From Tersicoccus solisilvae (GTDB taxonomy: Bacteria > Actinomycetota > Actinomycetes > Actinomycetales > Micrococcaceae): a stretch of DNA of 64,000 nt. The notes beneath the pieces are model-generated. The model made no database searches. It was not told the DNA's origin and saw only the letters and a program-made list of their open reading frames with translations. The DNA is taken from positions 1 to 64,000 of the forward strand of contig NZ_BMJI01000012.1 in the NCBI RefSeq assembly GCF_014643255.1, read 5' to 3'. Below are positions 45,449 to 57,482 of this stretch, piece after piece (position 1 is the stretch's first letter; every line of letters begins with the position of its first letter). The position numbers and the translations under genes were made by a program.

Positions 45449-46693
45449 TCAGCCGATCTTGCCGACCGGGACGATCTTGCCGCCCTCGACCTTGTAGCCG
45501 TAGACGTCCGGCTTGGCCAGCTCGCCCTTGTCGTCCCACTGGTAGTGCTTGGACAGGCCGTCCTTGTCGTAGGTCTTCACCCAGTCCAGCAGGGCCGGGC
45601 GGGTGTTCTTGCCGCCGTCGATGCCGGCGAGCAGCACGGTGGCCGCGTCGTAGCCCTCGATGGAGTAGGTGCCCGGCTCGGCGCCGTTGCTGACCTTCTT
45701 GTATCCGTCGGAGAAGCTGGAGATCAGCTCGCCCGGGATGCAGGGGCAGGTGAAGTAGGCGCCGTCGGACGCGTCACCGGCCTGCTTGATGAACTGGTCG
45801 TCCTTCAGCCCGTCCGGGCCGAGGAACACACCGGTGTAGCCCTTGCCGGCCAGCTGCTGCTGGAACGGGGCACCCTCGGCGTAGTAGCCCGAGTAGAACA
45901 CGGCGTCCGGCTTGGCGTTGACGATCTTGGAGATCACGGCCGAGAAGTCCTTCTGGCCGGTGGTCACCTTGTCGGTGCCGGCGACGGCGTCGCCGAGGGC
46001 CTTCGAGGTCGACTCGCCCAGGCCGATGCCGTAGTCCGAGTCGTCCTGGACCACGTAGACCTTCTTGGCCTCCAGCTTGGTCTTGAGGAACTCGGCCGCC
46101 GCCGGGCCCTGCACCGCGTCGTTGCCCAGGCCCCGGAAGAAGGTCTTCCAGCCGTTGGTGGTCAGCGTCGGGTTGGTGGCGGCCGGCGTGATGTGCACGA
46201 GGCCCTTCTGCTCGAAGATGTTGCCGGTGGCCTTCGACTCACCGGAGAACGGCAGGCCGACGACGCCGACGATGTTGTTCTCGCTGACGGCCTGGGTGAC
46301 CGGGCCGGTGGCCTTGTTGGGATCGCCCTCGGTGTCGAACTTCTTGAACTGCACCTGGCAGTTCGGGTTGGCGGCGTTGTGCTCGTTGATCGCCAGCTGC
46401 ACGCCGTTGTAGATGTTCACGCCGAGCTGGGCGTTGGGACCCGTCTGGGCGCCCACGTACGCCAGCGTCGTGGAGGCGTCACAGGTCGCCTTGCCGTCGC
46501 CCTTCGGCAGCACGGCGTCCTTCGGGGTGTCGATGGAGCTGATGGCGGGCAGGTTGACCCGCCCGCTGCCGCCCGCGTCACTGGACCCACCGGAAGCGCC
46601 CCCGCTTCCGGCACCCGGGTTGGCGCAGCTGGCCAGGGCCATCGCGATGGCTGCCCCCGCAGCCAGTGTGGTCAAGGTCTTCCTCGACGCCAT
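45449..46693 (-). CDS. livK: Branched-chain amino acid-binding lipoprotein
   Basis: Extracytoplasmic binding protein of the Leu/Ile/Val type (414 residues). The type II signal peptide ends in a lipobox (ALASC near residues 19-23), followed by a Gly/Ser-rich linker. The type I periplasmic-binding fold shows AYVGAQTGPNAQLGVNIYNGVQLAINEHNA and VVQDDSDYGIGLGESTSKAL. The ATG at 46693 has GAGAGGCGG upstream; a GTG six codons earlier is less likely. It heads the livKHMGF operon and is divergent from hsp20. Confidence 0.93.
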   Translation of the reverse strand: MASRKTLTTLAAGAAIAMALASCANPGAGSGGASGGSSDAGGSGRVNLPAISSIDTPKDAVLPKGDGKATCDASTTLAYVGAQTGPNAQLGVNIYNGVQLAINEHNAANPNCQVQFKKFDTEGDPNKATGPVTQAVSENNIVGVVGLPFSGESKATGNIFEQKGLVHITPAATNPTLTTNGWKTFFRGLGNDAVQGPAAAEFLKTKLEAKKVYVVQDDSDYGIGLGESTSKALGDAVAGTDKVTTGQKDFSAVISKIVNAKPDAVFYSGYYAEGAPFQQQLAGKGYTGVFLGPDGLKDDQFIKQAGDASDGAYFTCPCIPGELISSFSDGYKKVSNGAEPGTYSIEGYDAATVLLAGIDGGKNTRPALLDWVKTYDKDGLSKHYQWDDKGELAKPDVYGYKVEGGKIVPVGKIG

Positions 46694-46886
46694 GGTGATT
46701 CCGCCTCTCACGACGAATCGGCAGCCGTTCCGAACGGTGGCTGCACCCGATATGTGTGGTTGAGACTACACACAAAATGCGGACGCGGTGGTGAAGGTCA
46801 CATTTCCGTGATGTTGCGTGGCGAATGACGGGTGTTGCGTCGCCCACACCCCGGCGGGAGTCCTTGCGCGTCACCGCACGAGGGTC

Positions 46887-46916
46887 TTGGCAGGGCTTCG
46901 ACCTGAGTGCTAACCT
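46887..46916 (+). promoter_or_regulatory. hsp20 promoter
   Basis: TTGGCA (46887-46892), 18 nt, TAACCT (46911-46916). The HAIR operator begins 9 nt downstream, so bound HspR would block initiation. Confidence 0.6.
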
Positions 46917-46924
46917 CCTCAATA

Positions 46925-46945
46925 GTTGAGTCAAATCGACTCAAC
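46925..46945. promoter_or_regulatory. HAIR operator (HspR-binding inverted repeat)
   Basis: GTTGAGT-CAAATCG-ACTCAAC matches the HspR-associated inverted repeat CTTGAGT-N7-ACTCAAG at every position but the outermost base pair, which is swapped yet still complementary. It lies between the hsp20 -10 box and ribosome site. A second overlapping dyad, CTCAA-TAG-TTGAG, is at 46917-46929. Confidence 0.88.
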
Positions 46946-46974
46946 CAGGTGAAGAAAGGCCAAGGAGAGAGATC

Positions 46975-47445
46975 ATGCCGACGAACTACGACCCCTTCCG
47001 GGAACTGGATCGCGTCGCCACCTCACTGTTCGCCGGGCGGCAGAGCCCGAGCCGGATGCCGATGGACCTGTACCGCGAGGGCAACCGCTACGTGCTGCAC
47101 GCCGACCTGCCGGGCATCGACCCGCGGAGCGTCGACATCGACGTCGACGGTCAGCTGCTGACCATTCGCGCCGAACGGCAGGTGCCCGCCGTGGAGGACG
47201 TCAAGTGGATCGCGCACGAGCGCCAGTCCCAGTCGTTCCTGCGCCAGCTCAACCTGGGGCAGGGCATCGACATCGAGAACATCACCGCCCGCTACGAGAA
47301 CGGCGTGCTCACGGTCGACATCCCGGTCAGCCCGCGCGCCCGGCCCCGCAAGATCCAGGTGAGCACCGGCGACGGTGAGACGGTGGTCGGCCAGCTCGAC
47401 CAGGACGGCGGCTCGTCCGCCGACGAGGTGACCGAGGCCGACTGA
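46975..47445 (+). CDS. Hsp20-family small heat shock protein
   Basis: ATP-independent holdase chaperone of the alpha-crystallin family (156 residues). The crystallin domain spans roughly residues 22-125 with PMDLYREGNRYVLHADLPGID at its start and the conserved YENGVLTVDIPVS near its end. A short acidic C-terminal tail follows. The ATG at 46975 has AAGGAG 7 nt upstream. The HAIR operator predicts repression by HspR and induction by heat or protein-folding stress. Confidence 0.94.
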   Translation: MPTNYDPFRELDRVATSLFAGRQSPSRMPMDLYREGNRYVLHADLPGIDPRSVDIDVDGQLLTIRAERQVPAVEDVKWIAHERQSQSFLRQLNLGQGIDIENITARYENGVLTVDIPVSPRARPRKIQVSTGDGETVVGQLDQDGGSSADEVTEAD

Positions 47446-47470
47446 GGCCATCACCACGCCCCCACCCGCA

Positions 47471-47505
47471 CAGCGCCGCTGCCGACCTCGTCGGTGGCGG
47501 CGCTG
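47471..47505. terminator. Bidirectional terminator between hsp20 and the phosphatase gene
   Basis: A long imperfect hairpin: CAGCGCCGC and GCGGCGCTG arms with an inner CCGAC/GTCGG stem and TG/TG mismatches. It lies between convergent gene ends. Confidence 0.7.
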
Positions 47506-47516
47506 GCGCGTCGGGG

Positions 47517-48140
47517 TCACCCCGCCGGGGGCACCACGTTCAGGTCGAGCAGTTCGGCCCGGTGGCCCGAGATCCGCACCGTCGTGACGGACCCGTTGCG
47601 GATCTCGGGGAAGACGGTGCGGTAGCGGTCGATGTCGATCCAGAGCAGGGCGCACAGCAGCAGCCGGATCAGCGTGCCGTGGCTGACGACGAGCACGTGC
47701 CCGTCCGGGTGGGCGCTCTCGAGCTCACGCAGGGCGTCGGACCCGCGCGCGATCGCCGTCGCCCCCGGCTCGCCGCCGGGCAGCGGGATCACCCCCGGGT
47801 GCGCGAAATGGGCGGCGCTGGCCTCGGGGAACCGCTCGTCCATCTCCACCCGGGTCAGGCCCTCCCCCGCACCGAAGTCCACCTCGCCGAGCCGGGCGTC
47901 GGTGGCCAGGGTGAGTCCCAGGGCCTCGGCGGCGGGGCTCGCGGTGTCCACCGCCCGTCGCAGGGTCGAGGACCGGACAGCAGTGAAGGCCTCGCCGCCT
48001 GGCCGCTCGACGGCCCACGCCGCCAGGGCGTCCGCCTGGGCCCTCCCGGTCGCGGTCAGCGCGATGTCGGAGACGCCGGCGTAGCGGCTCTCGTCCTGCC
48101 AGGAGGTGCGGCCGTGCCGCACGAGGGAGAAGGTGGTCAC
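47517..48140 (-). CDS. Histidine phosphatase (phosphoglycerate mutase-like)
   Basis: Member of the histidine phosphatase superfamily (207 residues), probably a broad-specificity phosphatase rather than a true mutase. The catalytic RHG is in SLVRHGRTSWQ near residues 6-16, the second His in VVSHGTLIRLLL, and Arg in STLRRAVDTASP. The GTG at 48140 follows TAGCGT by 6 nt, indicating a leaderless mRNA. Confidence 0.9.
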   Translation of the reverse strand: MTTFSLVRHGRTSWQDESRYAGVSDIALTATGRAQADALAAWAVERPGGEAFTAVRSSTLRRAVDTASPAAEALGLTLATDARLGEVDFGAGEGLTRVEMDERFPEASAAHFAHPGVIPLPGGEPGATAIARGSDALRELESAHPDGHVLVVSHGTLIRLLLCALLWIDIDRYRTVFPEIRNGSVTTVRISGHRAELLDLNVVPPAG

Positions 48141-48146
48141 GGCCTC

Positions 48147-48152
48147 ACGCTA
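48147..48152 (-). promoter_or_regulatory. -10 box of the leaderless phosphatase gene
   Basis: TAGCGT-GAGGCC-GTG on the minus strand; no ribosome site is present. Confidence 0.55.
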
Positions 48153-48157
48153 CGCCA

Positions 48158-48188
48158 GCGGGCCCCGTCCACGAGGGACGGGGCCCGC
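48158..48188 (-). terminator. Terminator of icd
   Basis: A perfect 13-bp stem (GCGGGCCCCGTCC, 48158-48170, with 48176-48188, 5-nt loop) lies 23 nt downstream of the icd stop. Confidence 0.75.
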
Positions 48189-48211
48189 CGGGTGCCGGGA
48201 CCGGGAGACGG

Positions 48212-52210
<3,999 letters not shown>

Positions 52211-52212
52211 TC

Positions 52213-52218
52213 AGCTTA
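52213..52218 (-). promoter_or_regulatory. -10 box of purH
   Basis: TAAGCT on the minus strand, giving a leader of about 33 nt. Confidence 0.45.
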
Positions 52219-52284
52219 GGCACGGGGCCCGGGTGGCGGCACGTCGATGACGACGGGTGGCCGGCCGGGTCAGAACGGTGCCGG

Positions 52285-53991
52285 TCAGAACGGTGCCGGG
52301 TCATCGGCTGGACTCAGGTACCGGCGCCCCGCCGGCGAGGTCCACGCCAGCACGCTCGCGTCCGGTAAGAGCGAGCCGGCATCGGGGTCGGCACGTCCGG
52401 ACATGGCGGCCCTCGGCGTCGTGTCCCTCGTCGCGTCCGGTCCGCCCTCGCTCCTGACGGTCCAGGCGGAGTGGTGCTTGAGGACGTGGTGCTTCCGGCA
52501 CAGGTGGGCCAGGTTCTCCGGCACCGTGGAACCGCCGTCGGCCCACGCGACCACATGGTCGACGTCGCATCGCATCGCCGACCGACGACACCCCGGGAAC
52601 CGGCACGTCCCGTCGCGAACCACCAGCGCCCGGCGCAACGCTGCCGGCACCCGGTACTGCCGCTCCCCGGTCACCACCACCGGCACCACCACGGGCGGTG
52701 GCCAGGGCGGCCAGGGCGGGTCGCCACCGGGCCCGGGCGGACCACCGAGCCGACCGTTCGACCCAGCCGCGGTGACCGCCAGCGAGACGGAGGTGGCCAG
52801 TAGGGCGAGTCGACGCGCGTCCTCGGCAGCGATCGGCCCGAACCCGCTGATCCACCCGGGATCGGCGCCGCCGAGCACGGTCTCCGCCGGAAGAGTCAGC
52901 AGCACCGCCGGGGGCGGCGGATCGCCGTCACGGCACGACGACCCGCGACTGCGGGCCGCGACCGCGAACCCGGCGTCCAGGGTGGAACCGTCCAGCCCGC
53001 CGAGCAGGTCGGCGAGGACGTCGGCGCGCAGCTGCGCGACCGTCCGCCGAGGGGCGTCGCCGCCATGGTGTTCGCGGCCCTCCCCCGTCACCTCCCGCGC
53101 GAGACGACTCAAGCGACCGTCGATGCGGTGGGCCACCGCGGCCGGCAGCACCGCCGACAACCGGGCCATCCCGTCCGGCAGCCGGCTCACCCGCACGCAC
53201 CGCTCCGCGACGGCTGCCGCATGCCGCTGCTCGAATGTGCTCGGGTGGCAGCGTTCGCGGACCTTCACCGCACGATCGCGCAACCAGCCCGTCGACCGGC
53301 CCGCGCGAGCACCCGACAGCAGGTCCGCCTCCGTCATCGCCACAGCATCCTCCAGCGCGCGGACCGTCGCCTCGTCGGTGCCGGTGGAGGCGAGCAGGTC
53401 CGCGTACTCCCGTACTTCCCCGGCGACCAAAGACCCGGCTGAGCCCGTGATCTCTCCCGACGCCATCGCCTCCACCGTGGCGGGCAGCAGACCCGTCAGC
53501 GCCTCCGCCCGGCGCAGCAACCCGTGCACGGCTTCCTCCCCCACCCGCAGCACGGCCGCTGCCTCCGCGACCCCCGATCGTTCACCCACCGCCAACCGCT
53601 CGCGTCGGGAGAGGCCGCGTGGACCCGCCTGCACGTATCCCGGGATGCCGCCCTCCGCGTCGTCGAAGGCGGGGTGCGAATCGACCCACCGGGTCTGCCG
53701 ATCCCGCGACGCCCGCACCACGTCCAGCACCAGCCGGTGTTTGTGCCACGTCAACCACGCCTCCACGCGGCGCACCTGCTCGAGCGCGCCGACGGCGGCC
53801 TCCAGGTCCGCGCCGTCACCGGTGGCGGCGATCAGGCGCCATGCCCCGGCGGGCTCCCACGACGGGCCGGACGGGACAGCGCCGGTGATCGCCGGACCGA
53901 CCGGTGCGACGCCGACCCGGTCGAGGCCGGGAAGCATCGCCGGGTCGGTCATCGACTCGATCCCCTGCGGTGCGACCGTCGGCGTCTCCAT
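52285..53991 (-). CDS. DUF222 / HNH endonuclease domain protein (13E12-type)
   Basis: Actinobacterial protein of the DUF222-HNH type (568 residues), widespread as multicopy genes; biological role unknown. DUF222 occupies the middle. The C-terminal HNH domain has the zinc/metal pattern CRFPGCRRSAMRCDVDHVVAWADGGSTVPENLAHLCRKHH in segments, with the catalytic His in DHVV. A Pro/Gly-rich linker precedes the HNH part. The ATG at 53991 is chosen because the duplicated 45-bp segment at 53983-54027 spans this start. The frame is open further upstream but without conserved sequence. Confidence 0.88.
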   Translation of the reverse strand: METPTVAPQGIESMTDPAMLPGLDRVGVAPVGPAITGAVPSGPSWEPAGAWRLIAATGDGADLEAAVGALEQVRRVEAWLTWHKHRLVLDVVRASRDRQTRWVDSHPAFDDAEGGIPGYVQAGPRGLSRRERLAVGERSGVAEAAAVLRVGEEAVHGLLRRAEALTGLLPATVEAMASGEITGSAGSLVAGEVREYADLLASTGTDEATVRALEDAVAMTEADLLSGARAGRSTGWLRDRAVKVRERCHPSTFEQRHAAAVAERCVRVSRLPDGMARLSAVLPAAVAHRIDGRLSRLAREVTGEGREHHGGDAPRRTVAQLRADVLADLLGGLDGSTLDAGFAVAARSRGSSCRDGDPPPPAVLLTLPAETVLGGADPGWISGFGPIAAEDARRLALLATSVSLAVTAAGSNGRLGGPPGPGGDPPWPPWPPPVVVPVVVTGERQYRVPAALRRALVVRDGTCRFPGCRRSAMRCDVDHVVAWADGGSTVPENLAHLCRKHHVLKHHSAWTVRSEGGPDATRDTTPRAAMSGRADPDAGSLLPDASVLAWTSPAGRRYLSPADDPAPF

Positions 53992-54215
53992 GACCTGACT
54001 CAACCACCCGCCACCGACGGAACTCGCCCGTTCGATGATTCCGGCAACGACCTGGGGATAACGCGCTCGACGCCCTCGGTGAGCCGGCGCCCCGGCAGCA
54101 TGGGAGGCCGCCCGACACCGCAACTGCCAGGGCCACCGGGCCGAGACCGTCCGCACCGTGATGCCCCCATCGTCTCCATGACCTGACTCAACCACCCGCC
54201 ACCGACGGAACTCGC
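53983..54215. repeat. 45-bp direct repeat at the start of the HNH gene
   Basis: The same 45 bp occur at 53983-54027 and 54171-54215, 188 bp apart, with no mismatch. Copy 1 includes the HNH gene start codon and about 36 bp upstream; copy 2 carries the same start context. Confidence 0.92.
54001..54182 (-). pseudogene. Probable remnant 5' end of a second DUF222/HNH gene
   Basis: From the start codon in repeat copy 2, a frame reads METMGASRCG..., contains PPMLPGRRL and stops just inside copy 1. The intact neighbour starts METPTVAPQG... and has DPAMLPGLD at a similar distance. The resemblance is short, so this is a tentative remnant left by duplication or recombination of these multicopy genes. 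Confidence 0.4.
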
Positions 54216-54253
54216 GACACCGAAGAGCACCCCCGGACACCCACCCGACGTGG

Positions 54254-54259
54254 GACGCT
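54254..54259 (+). promoter_or_regulatory. Weak candidate -10 box before the 54266 gene
   Basis: GACGCT-GGGCGC-ATG. Spacing fits a leaderless start, but the box lacks the initial T. Confidence 0.3.
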
Positions 54260-54265
54260 GGGCGC

Positions 54266-55168
54266 ATGGAGTGGACCGACGACGTCGCGCGCGGGGCCTG
54301 GATCGGCGAGCGGACGCACTGGGGCTCGACGGTGACGGTGGCCGTGCCGGACGGCTACGAGCGGTACGCCCGGGTGTTCCACCCGGTGCCGGTCTCGCGG
54401 CTGATCACCGACCCGGACGAGCTCGCCGCGATGCCGCCGATCCCCGGGCTGCCCGAGGATCGGGCGGACGAGCCACGGCATGCCGAGGAACAGTGGACCT
54501 GGGCGCGGACGGCCGAGGCGCTCGGGACGACGATGCACGCCACGGCCCAGTGGGCGGCTATCACCGGGAACGCCGACGGTTTCGCGACCCTGCCCGACGG
54601 CCGCAGCCTCGGCCAGACGCGCGACGGCCACCTGCCGCCGGAACAGCTCGCCGCCCTGGTCCGCCTGCTGCCGACGACGACGCCGGACGACCTGACCGTT
54701 GCCATCTGGTCCGGATGGGGCGAATTCAACGTCGGTGGGCGCAGTGTCATGTTCTTCCCGCCGGACTCGTCACGCTCCGAAGAGCGTCGCGCCGAGGAGG
54801 CGTGGTACCGCGAGCGAAATGGGGCCGTCTCTCCCGAGGTCTTCGACGCCGTCCACCGTCAGCGGGGCCTGCTCGAGCTGCCGAACCGTGAGTACGTGCT
54901 ACTGGCGACCACGGTGGACGAGCTGGCCGACCCGACCTGGCCGGAGCGAGCCGGGATCGGGTGGACGAGTGGCGACGGCCCGATGCCAGCGCTGGTGTGG
55001 CCGGCGGACCGGGCCTGGTGCATCGGCAGCGAGATCGATTTCGACAGCACCCTGGTCGGCGGCACGGCCGAGGCGATCGCCGCGGTCGCGCAGTCGGAAA
55101 CGCTGGAGGCACTCGTCGTCCACCCCGAGGACGACCTCGGCGCGTTCGCCGACCACGTCAACGGCTGA
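54266..55168 (+). CDS. Conserved hypothetical protein
   Basis: Soluble, acidic protein of 300 residues with no signal peptide or membrane span; I do not recognise a named domain. It is rich in Trp (for example EEQWTWARTAEAL, IWSGWGEFNVGG, GIGWTSGDGP) and contains LVWPADRAWCIGSEIDFDSTLVGGT, which reads like a conserved core. It has normal high-GC codon use. It is divergent from the HNH gene and convergent with a membrane protein gene. Function unknown. Confidence 0.75.
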   Translation: MEWTDDVARGAWIGERTHWGSTVTVAVPDGYERYARVFHPVPVSRLITDPDELAAMPPIPGLPEDRADEPRHAEEQWTWARTAEALGTTMHATAQWAAITGNADGFATLPDGRSLGQTRDGHLPPEQLAALVRLLPTTTPDDLTVAIWSGWGEFNVGGRSVMFFPPDSSRSEERRAEEAWYRERNGAVSPEVFDAVHRQRGLLELPNREYVLLATTVDELADPTWPERAGIGWTSGDGPMPALVWPADRAWCIGSEIDFDSTLVGGTAEAIAAVAQSETLEALVVHPEDDLGAFADHVNG

Positions 55169-55177
55169 CGCAGCGGC

Positions 55178-55882
55178 TCAGGCGATGCCGGCGTCGGGCC
55201 CGGGAGTCCAGGACCGGCGGGGCTGACGTCGTCCGGCGCCGGTCCCGACGATCCAGCCGAACCACCAGCCGGCCGTCACGACGAGGACGCCGAGGCCGGC
55301 CGTGACCAGGGCAAGGGAGAACAGGACCGATGCGTCCGGCACGGCCGGGGCGAAGTACTCGTCCGACAGGGGCGCGTAGGCGAACCACCCGAACGAGCGT
55401 TGCGGAGCCGCCATCAACCCGACGGCGAAGCCGGCGACGACGAGCACGACGGCGATCCCTGCGCCGGCGAGCAGTTCCCGCACGGGTCGCGCCTTCGCTG
55501 CGACGGCATGCTGCGCCAGTGCCCAGCCGACCGTGAACACCAGGACGACGGCGCCCGCGAGGATCAGCAGCGGTCCCACCAGATCGGCTGGTCCGGACCC
55601 CGGCACCCAGTCACCGGGCTGCAGCGACTCGTACGAACCGGAGTAGAGGACGGCGGGCTCGTCCGACACCGTGTACTCGGCATAGCGAGCCGGACCGGCG
55701 CCGGTGATCGCGCCGGCGTTCGTCACCACCATCGTCACGATCCCGGCGACGAGCAGACCGAGGCCCACCAGTGCGGTGACCAGCCGGGGCCACGGAAGGG
55801 GGCGTCGGCCGGCCCGTTGTCGGGACGGCTGCTGGGCTGAGGGTGAGGCCGGCCGATCGGCGTCCCCCACGTCGTCGGTCAT
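55178..55882 (-). CDS. Membrane protein of unknown function
   Basis: Unrecognised 234-residue protein with four predicted spans (near residues 33-55, 100-122, 138-158 and 187-210). An extracytoplasmic loop after the first span contains ARYAEYTVSDEPAVLYSGSYESLQPGDW. Both termini are polar and Arg-rich. The ATG at 55882 lies 6 nt after TACGAT, a leaderless arrangement. Divergent from the MFS gene. Confidence 0.75.
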   Translation of the reverse strand: MTDDVGDADRPASPSAQQPSRQRAGRRPLPWPRLVTALVGLGLLVAGIVTMVVTNAGAITGAGPARYAEYTVSDEPAVLYSGSYESLQPGDWVPGSGPADLVGPLLILAGAVVLVFTVGWALAQHAVAAKARPVRELLAGAGIAVVLVVAGFAVGLMAAPQRSFGWFAYAPLSDEYFAPAVPDASVLFSLALVTAGLGVLVVTAGWWFGWIVGTGAGRRQPRRSWTPGPDAGIA

Positions 55883-55888
55883 GACCGG

Positions 55889-55894
55889 ATCGTA
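55889..55894 (-). promoter_or_regulatory. -10 box of the leaderless membrane-protein gene
   Basis: TACGAT-CCGGTC-ATG on the minus strand. Confidence 0.6.
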
Positions 55895-55917
55895 GCCTCA
55901 GGTGACGCCGGACACGC

Positions 55918-55940
55918 GGACATGCGCTACAGTGATGTCC
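55918..55940 (+). promoter_or_regulatory. Operator-like dyad over the MFS promoter
   Basis: GGACAT (55918-55923) and ATGTCC (55935-55940) flank an 11-nt spacer holding TACAGT (55928-55933), a plausible -10 box for the MFS gene. A protein bound here would compete with RNA polymerase. The regulator is not known. Confidence 0.4.
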
Positions 55941-56029
55941 ACTTCCGGCGCCCCGTGGTGACGCAGCATGCTATCCCGGTCGGAGGTCGCCCGCTCGTCG
56001 CGGGAATCACGCCAGGAAAGAGGTCCACC

Positions 56030-57415
56030 GTGACCAGTTCTCTCCATACCCAGAATGCTCCGCTTCCCGCGGGTGACGCCGTCGTCCAGGACCTGCCCTG
56101 GCGCTGGGGCGTGCAGGGGAAGATCTTCCTCATCGGCGGCCTCGGCTTCATGTTCGACGCCTGGGACGTCACCCTCAACGGCTTCCTCATCCCGCTGCTC
56201 TCCACCGAGTGGCACCTCACCGCCGGCCAGGCCGCCTGGGTCGGCACCGCCAACCTCATCGGCATGGCCGTCGGCGCGTTCGCGTGGGGCGGGATCGCCG
56301 ACGCGGTGGGCCGCAAGCGCGCCTTCACCCTGACCCTGCTCATCTTCTCGGTGTTCACGCTCCTCGGGGCCCTCTCCCCCGACCTGCTCTGGTTCTGCGT
56401 GTTCCGGTTCGTCGCCGGTTTCGGTCTCGGCGGGTGCATCCCCGTCGACTACGCCCTCGTCGGCGAGTTCACCCCGCGCCGGCAGCGCGGCCGGGTCCTG
56501 ACGGCGATGGACGGTTGGTGGCCGATCGGCGCCACCCTGTGCGGCGTCGTCTCCGCCGCCCTGGTGGCCGCGTTCGCCGACTGGCGCCCGTTGATGCTCG
56601 TGATGATCATCCCGGCCCTGCTCGTCTTCTGGGTGCGCACCGGCGTGCCGGAGTCACCGTTGTTCCTGGTCGGCAAGGGGCGGCGCGACGAGGCGAAGCG
56701 CGTCATCGACGACCTGATCGCCCGCACCGGCGCCACCGTGGGCCCGTGGCGGCTGCCCGACCCGGAGGAGGCGCCGAAACTGGCCATCGGCTCCCTCACG
56801 AAGCAGGTCGGGCTGCTGTGGCGGTTCGACTGGAAGATCACCCTGACGGCGTGGAGCCTCTTCGTGACGATCCTGCTCGTCTACTACGGCGCCCTCACCT
56901 GGATGCCGTCGATCCTGGTCAAGGCCGGCTACCCGGAGTCCAGCGCCTTCCTGCGCACGGCGGGCATGACGGCGATCGGCCTGGTCGGCGCCCTCGTCGC
57001 CGCCGCCCTCGTCGAGCGGCTCGGCCGCAAGTGGCTGCTCGCGGTCGCCGGCCCCCTCTCGGCCGTGAGCCTCGTGGTGTTCGCCCTGTTCCTGGACGCC
57101 GAGGCGCCGCTGGCCGCGAACGCGACGCTGCTCTTCTTCGGCTTCGTCGTCCAGGTCGCCATCCCGGTGCTCTACACCTACGTCTCCGAGCTGTACCCGA
57201 CGCAGCTGCGCGGGTCGGGCTTCGGCTGGGCGTCGACGGCGTCGCGGGTCGGCGCGGGCCTGGTGCCGCTGATCTTCGGATCGCTGCTGTGGCCGGTCCT
57301 CGGGCTACCGCTGACGTTCGCCGTCACCGGGGCCCTCGTCGTGGTCGCCGTCGTCATCATGGCGGTGTGGGCCCCGGAGACCCGCGGCCGGGAACTGGCG
57401 ACGCTCGAGCACTGA
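56030..57415 (+). CDS. MFS transporter of the metabolite:H+ symporter / NiaP-like group
   Basis: Major facilitator of 461 residues with 12 predicted spans. It has FDAWDVTLNGFLIPLL in helix 1, the DAVGRKRAF loop (MFS motif A), FRFVAGFGLGGCIPVDYALVGEFTPRRQRGR and ELYPTQLRGSGFGWASTASR. The pattern resembles NiaP/SV2-like and aromatic-acid/metabolite porters, so nicotinate or a small organic acid are candidate substrates, not proven. The GTG at 56030 has AGGAAAGAGG 6 nt upstream; an open frame from 55922 lacks a ribosome site. A 23-bp-stem terminator follows. Confidence 0.87.
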   Translation: MTSSLHTQNAPLPAGDAVVQDLPWRWGVQGKIFLIGGLGFMFDAWDVTLNGFLIPLLSTEWHLTAGQAAWVGTANLIGMAVGAFAWGGIADAVGRKRAFTLTLLIFSVFTLLGALSPDLLWFCVFRFVAGFGLGGCIPVDYALVGEFTPRRQRGRVLTAMDGWWPIGATLCGVVSAALVAAFADWRPLMLVMIIPALLVFWVRTGVPESPLFLVGKGRRDEAKRVIDDLIARTGATVGPWRLPDPEEAPKLAIGSLTKQVGLLWRFDWKITLTAWSLFVTILLVYYGALTWMPSILVKAGYPESSAFLRTAGMTAIGLVGALVAAALVERLGRKWLLAVAGPLSAVSLVVFALFLDAEAPLAANATLLFFGFVVQVAIPVLYTYVSELYPTQLRGSGFGWASTASRVGAGLVPLIFGSLLWPVLGLPLTFAVTGALVVVAVVIMAVWAPETRGRELATLEH

Positions 57416-57466
57416 GCACGACGGCGGCCCCGGGAATCGCGGAGATTCCCGGGGCCGCCGTCGTGC
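57416..57466. terminator. 23-bp perfect terminator stem
   Basis: Arms 57416-57438 and 57444-57466 are exactly complementary with a 5-nt loop, between the convergent MFS and gluconokinase genes. The left arm begins directly after the MFS stop codon. Confidence 0.88.
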
Positions 57467-57482
57467 GTCGTGAGAGGCGGGC

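Noticed and set aside
55922-56029. N-terminal extension of the MFS porter to an ATG at 55922
   Set aside because: It would start inside the promoter dyad and has no ribosome site. The GTG at 56030 has a good one and gives the normal MFS N-terminus.
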